Source: Caprimulgus europaeus (taxonomy: Eukaryota; Chordata; Aves; Caprimulgiformes; Caprimulgidae). From it: a stretch of 64,000 bases of DNA. The DNA is taken from NCBI GenBank assembly GCA_907165065.1, contig OU015526.1:68843723-68907722 (forward strand), read 5' to 3'. Shown in pieces: positions 61,946 to 64,000 of this stretch (its first letter is position 1; each line of letters begins with the position of its first letter). The translations under genes were made by a program, and so were the position numbers. The notes under the pieces were generated by a model. That model ran no database searches. It was not told the origin of the DNA and worked only from the letters and a program-made list of their open reading frames with translations.

Positions 61946-62406
61946 TGAGGCCTGTGTCAGGGCCACAAAATTGGTGAAGGGTTTAGAGGGGAACCCGTAT
62001 GAGGAGAGGCTGAAGTTGCTTGGTATGTTCAGCATGGAGAAGAGGAGACTGAGTGGAGACCTCACTGTGGTCTATAACTTCCTTACAAGGGGAAGAGGAG
62101 GGGCAGGTGCTGATCTCTTCTCTCTGGCCACCAATTCCAGGAGCAGAGGAAATGGCAGGAAGATGTACCAGGGGAGGTTTAGGTTGGCCATGAGAAAAAG
62201 GTTCTTCACCCAGAGGGTGGTGGGACACTGGAACAGGCTCCCCAGGGAGGTGGTCATGGCACCAAGCCTGACAATATTCAAGAAGCATTTGGACAACAAA
62301 TTCAGACACATGGTCTGAATCTTGGGATTGTCTTATGCTACGACAGGAGTTGGATTAATGATCCTTGTGAGTTCCTTCCAACTCAAAACATTCTATGATT
62401 TTATGT
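61946..62406 (+). mobile_element. CR1 LINE 3' fragment, ORF2 end open for 115 codons
   Basis: From 61971 the frame is open to 62318 and encodes the C terminus of CR1 ORF2: [80 protein letters not shown]. The 3' UTR follows, ending aacattctatgattttatg. Same subfamily as the copies at 49153 and 55352. 5'-truncated, without a reverse-transcriptase core. Confidence 0.96.
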
Positions 62407-64000
62407 GTTTTTTATGGTTTTTTTTGTGAGGTGCATTCCTGGCCTAAATTTTTTGCCTTTATGTTTGTTCTTTGCATAGTACAGATCTACACCATCTTGA
62501 GCAGAAACATGGTGTGGGAAAGGTCAGCAAGATGCCTAGAAATGAACAGATAGGAGTGCCTGCTCATCATAGCAAGACCCAAGTTCCTACACTGACCTGC
62601 TCTGACAGGACCTTCTCTACCCCAGTGCCCCTGGCTGTGTTGAGAGAGCCCAAAGTGGAGGATGACTTCCAATGGTTCTGGTGGACGGAGTAACCACTGG
62701 AAGGGGATTTGTGTGGTGTGTTTGATGGCTAAGATCACTCCTAGTGTGTTAACAGGCTGTCTATCTTCAGCACTGGGATGTTCTTGAGGTTTGTGATGGC
62801 CATAAAAATGAGCAGAGAGAAGTCCTGAAAGGATATAAGTCAGTATCTGTCATAGCCTCTGTCCTACAGGCAGCTATGTCCTCCTGTTGGCCCTCTGCCC
62901 TGAACTCCCTCTCGGGTCCCTGAGCCAGAATGCACTACCTCCCTCACATATTTTTATATGACAGCAGAGCTGAAAAACACCAGAGTGTATGTTTGAAACC
63001 CAGACAACAGAAAACTAGATTGTGCTGGGAAAAAGTCCAGTTCAGTATATTTTAAAGAGAATCGTGCTGTTGTAAGGTTCCATCACTCAAAGTCACGTGA
63101 TACCAAAAAATTGTACAGAATATTTAACTTTAATTTAGCAGAAGGAATTTTAATTTGAGGTAGGCTGCACACCATCTACTGAAAAAATAATTTATGGACT
63201 TGAATTGTAAAAAAGAGAGAAGCCTTTTGCTTCAAAGAGCCCATCAGCAAGCTGTCTTTCCTGTTTTATCAGTAAGCAAAGCTGAGAGCAAATAACAGAT
63301 GGGTATGTCCCTCAGTGCCAGCAATGAATGTTCATGAAATATAGCACAATCTCCCTCCAGTGTGTTGTTTTTTAACAGTAGTTGTAGGTGTGGGGCAGGA
63401 TGAATAACTAGCTCAGATCAAAGATCCTTTTTTTCCTACTGAGACGGTGGCAGCGACTGGCATTTGGGTAACTACTGTATTATTTTGGTGTGATTGTTGA
63501 AGCAGAGACAAACAGCTTCAGCAGAGACGTGGAATGGATTTTAGGGGCTGATAGGAGCATGAGGAAGGTTTTTAGGTCTGGATTAAAGATCCCCAAAAGA
63601 GAGCAAAAATTCTGTTTTTCTTACTGCCACGTCAACAGGCAAATAAGTCTGTTCTAGCTGTGGAAAAACTAAGATTAGATTCCCAAGTGGGCTTAATGCT
63701 GAGACATGGAACTTGCAGGCCCAGGGGCGATGCAGAAGGAGAGGCAGTTTGTGTTGCTGAGACAGCTGGATGGAGCACTGGAGGGAGCACGACCACGTTG
63801 GACCAACAGCCTCCCTGGGCTCACACAGCCCAGGGCACTGTGCTAACATAGCCCAGGCCCTTCTGATACCTCTGCCAACCTGAATAGCACTGCCTGGCTT
63901 TGTAGATATATCTTAAAGGACTAAAACTGGGTTTTGGAAATGCCAGCATGTTGACTAGGGAACTGTTAAGCCTGACCAGCAGAAGGGAAGAGAAGAATTT
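62407..64000. other. Intergenic sequence to the window end, no gene recognised
   Basis: No transposon, RNA or credible coding region recognised. Open frames of up to 88 codons have no identifiable motif. Confidence 0.5.

Overview
This is a vertebrate nuclear window, almost certainly from a bird. It holds one recognisable protein-coding gene spread over long introns, about fourteen CR1 (chicken repeat 1) LINE fragments with the typical avian tail, and two solo LTRs of a bird endogenous retrovirus family. There are no bacterial-type operons, CRISPR arrays, rRNA or tRNA genes that I can see.

The gene is SLC7A11 (xCT), the light chain of the cystine/glutamate antiporter system xc-, on the + strand. 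Six exons are present: 19565-19688, 20879-20982, 21481-21577, 24539-24688, 26370-26547 and 33195-33262. All have GT/AG boundaries, and the reading phase is continuous with no frameshift or internal stop. Together they encode the C-terminal half, about human residues 264-503 (TM7 to TM12 and the cytoplasmic tail), ending in TGA at 33260-33262. The exons for the N-terminal half (TM1-TM6) were not found, so bases 1-19564 are read as one long intron. The last intron (6.6 kb) carries four CR1 fragments in alternating orientation and an open, splice-acceptor-preceded segment at 29053-29159 that could be an alternative last exon.

Layout: 1-19564, intron with three CR1 tails and, at 13347-14742, two oppositely oriented solo LTRs, each with its own 5-bp target duplication. 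19565-33262, exons and introns of SLC7A11. 33263 to about 35790, probable 3' UTR (two AATAAA signals). About 35800-64000, apparently intergenic, AT-rich and gene-poor, with seven CR1 fragments (one on the - strand still open for 231 codons), simple repeats and a few conserved-looking AT-rich blocks. This fits the gene-poor interval known beyond the SLC7A11 3' end in other vertebrates.

Most open frames over 60 codons outside the exons are chance frames or CR1 remnants. I see no clear evidence for a wholly new biological system. The best leads are the alternative terminal exon, the paired opposite solo LTRs, the replacement of a human xCT cysteine by arginine, and a 34-bp tandem repeat just before an exon.
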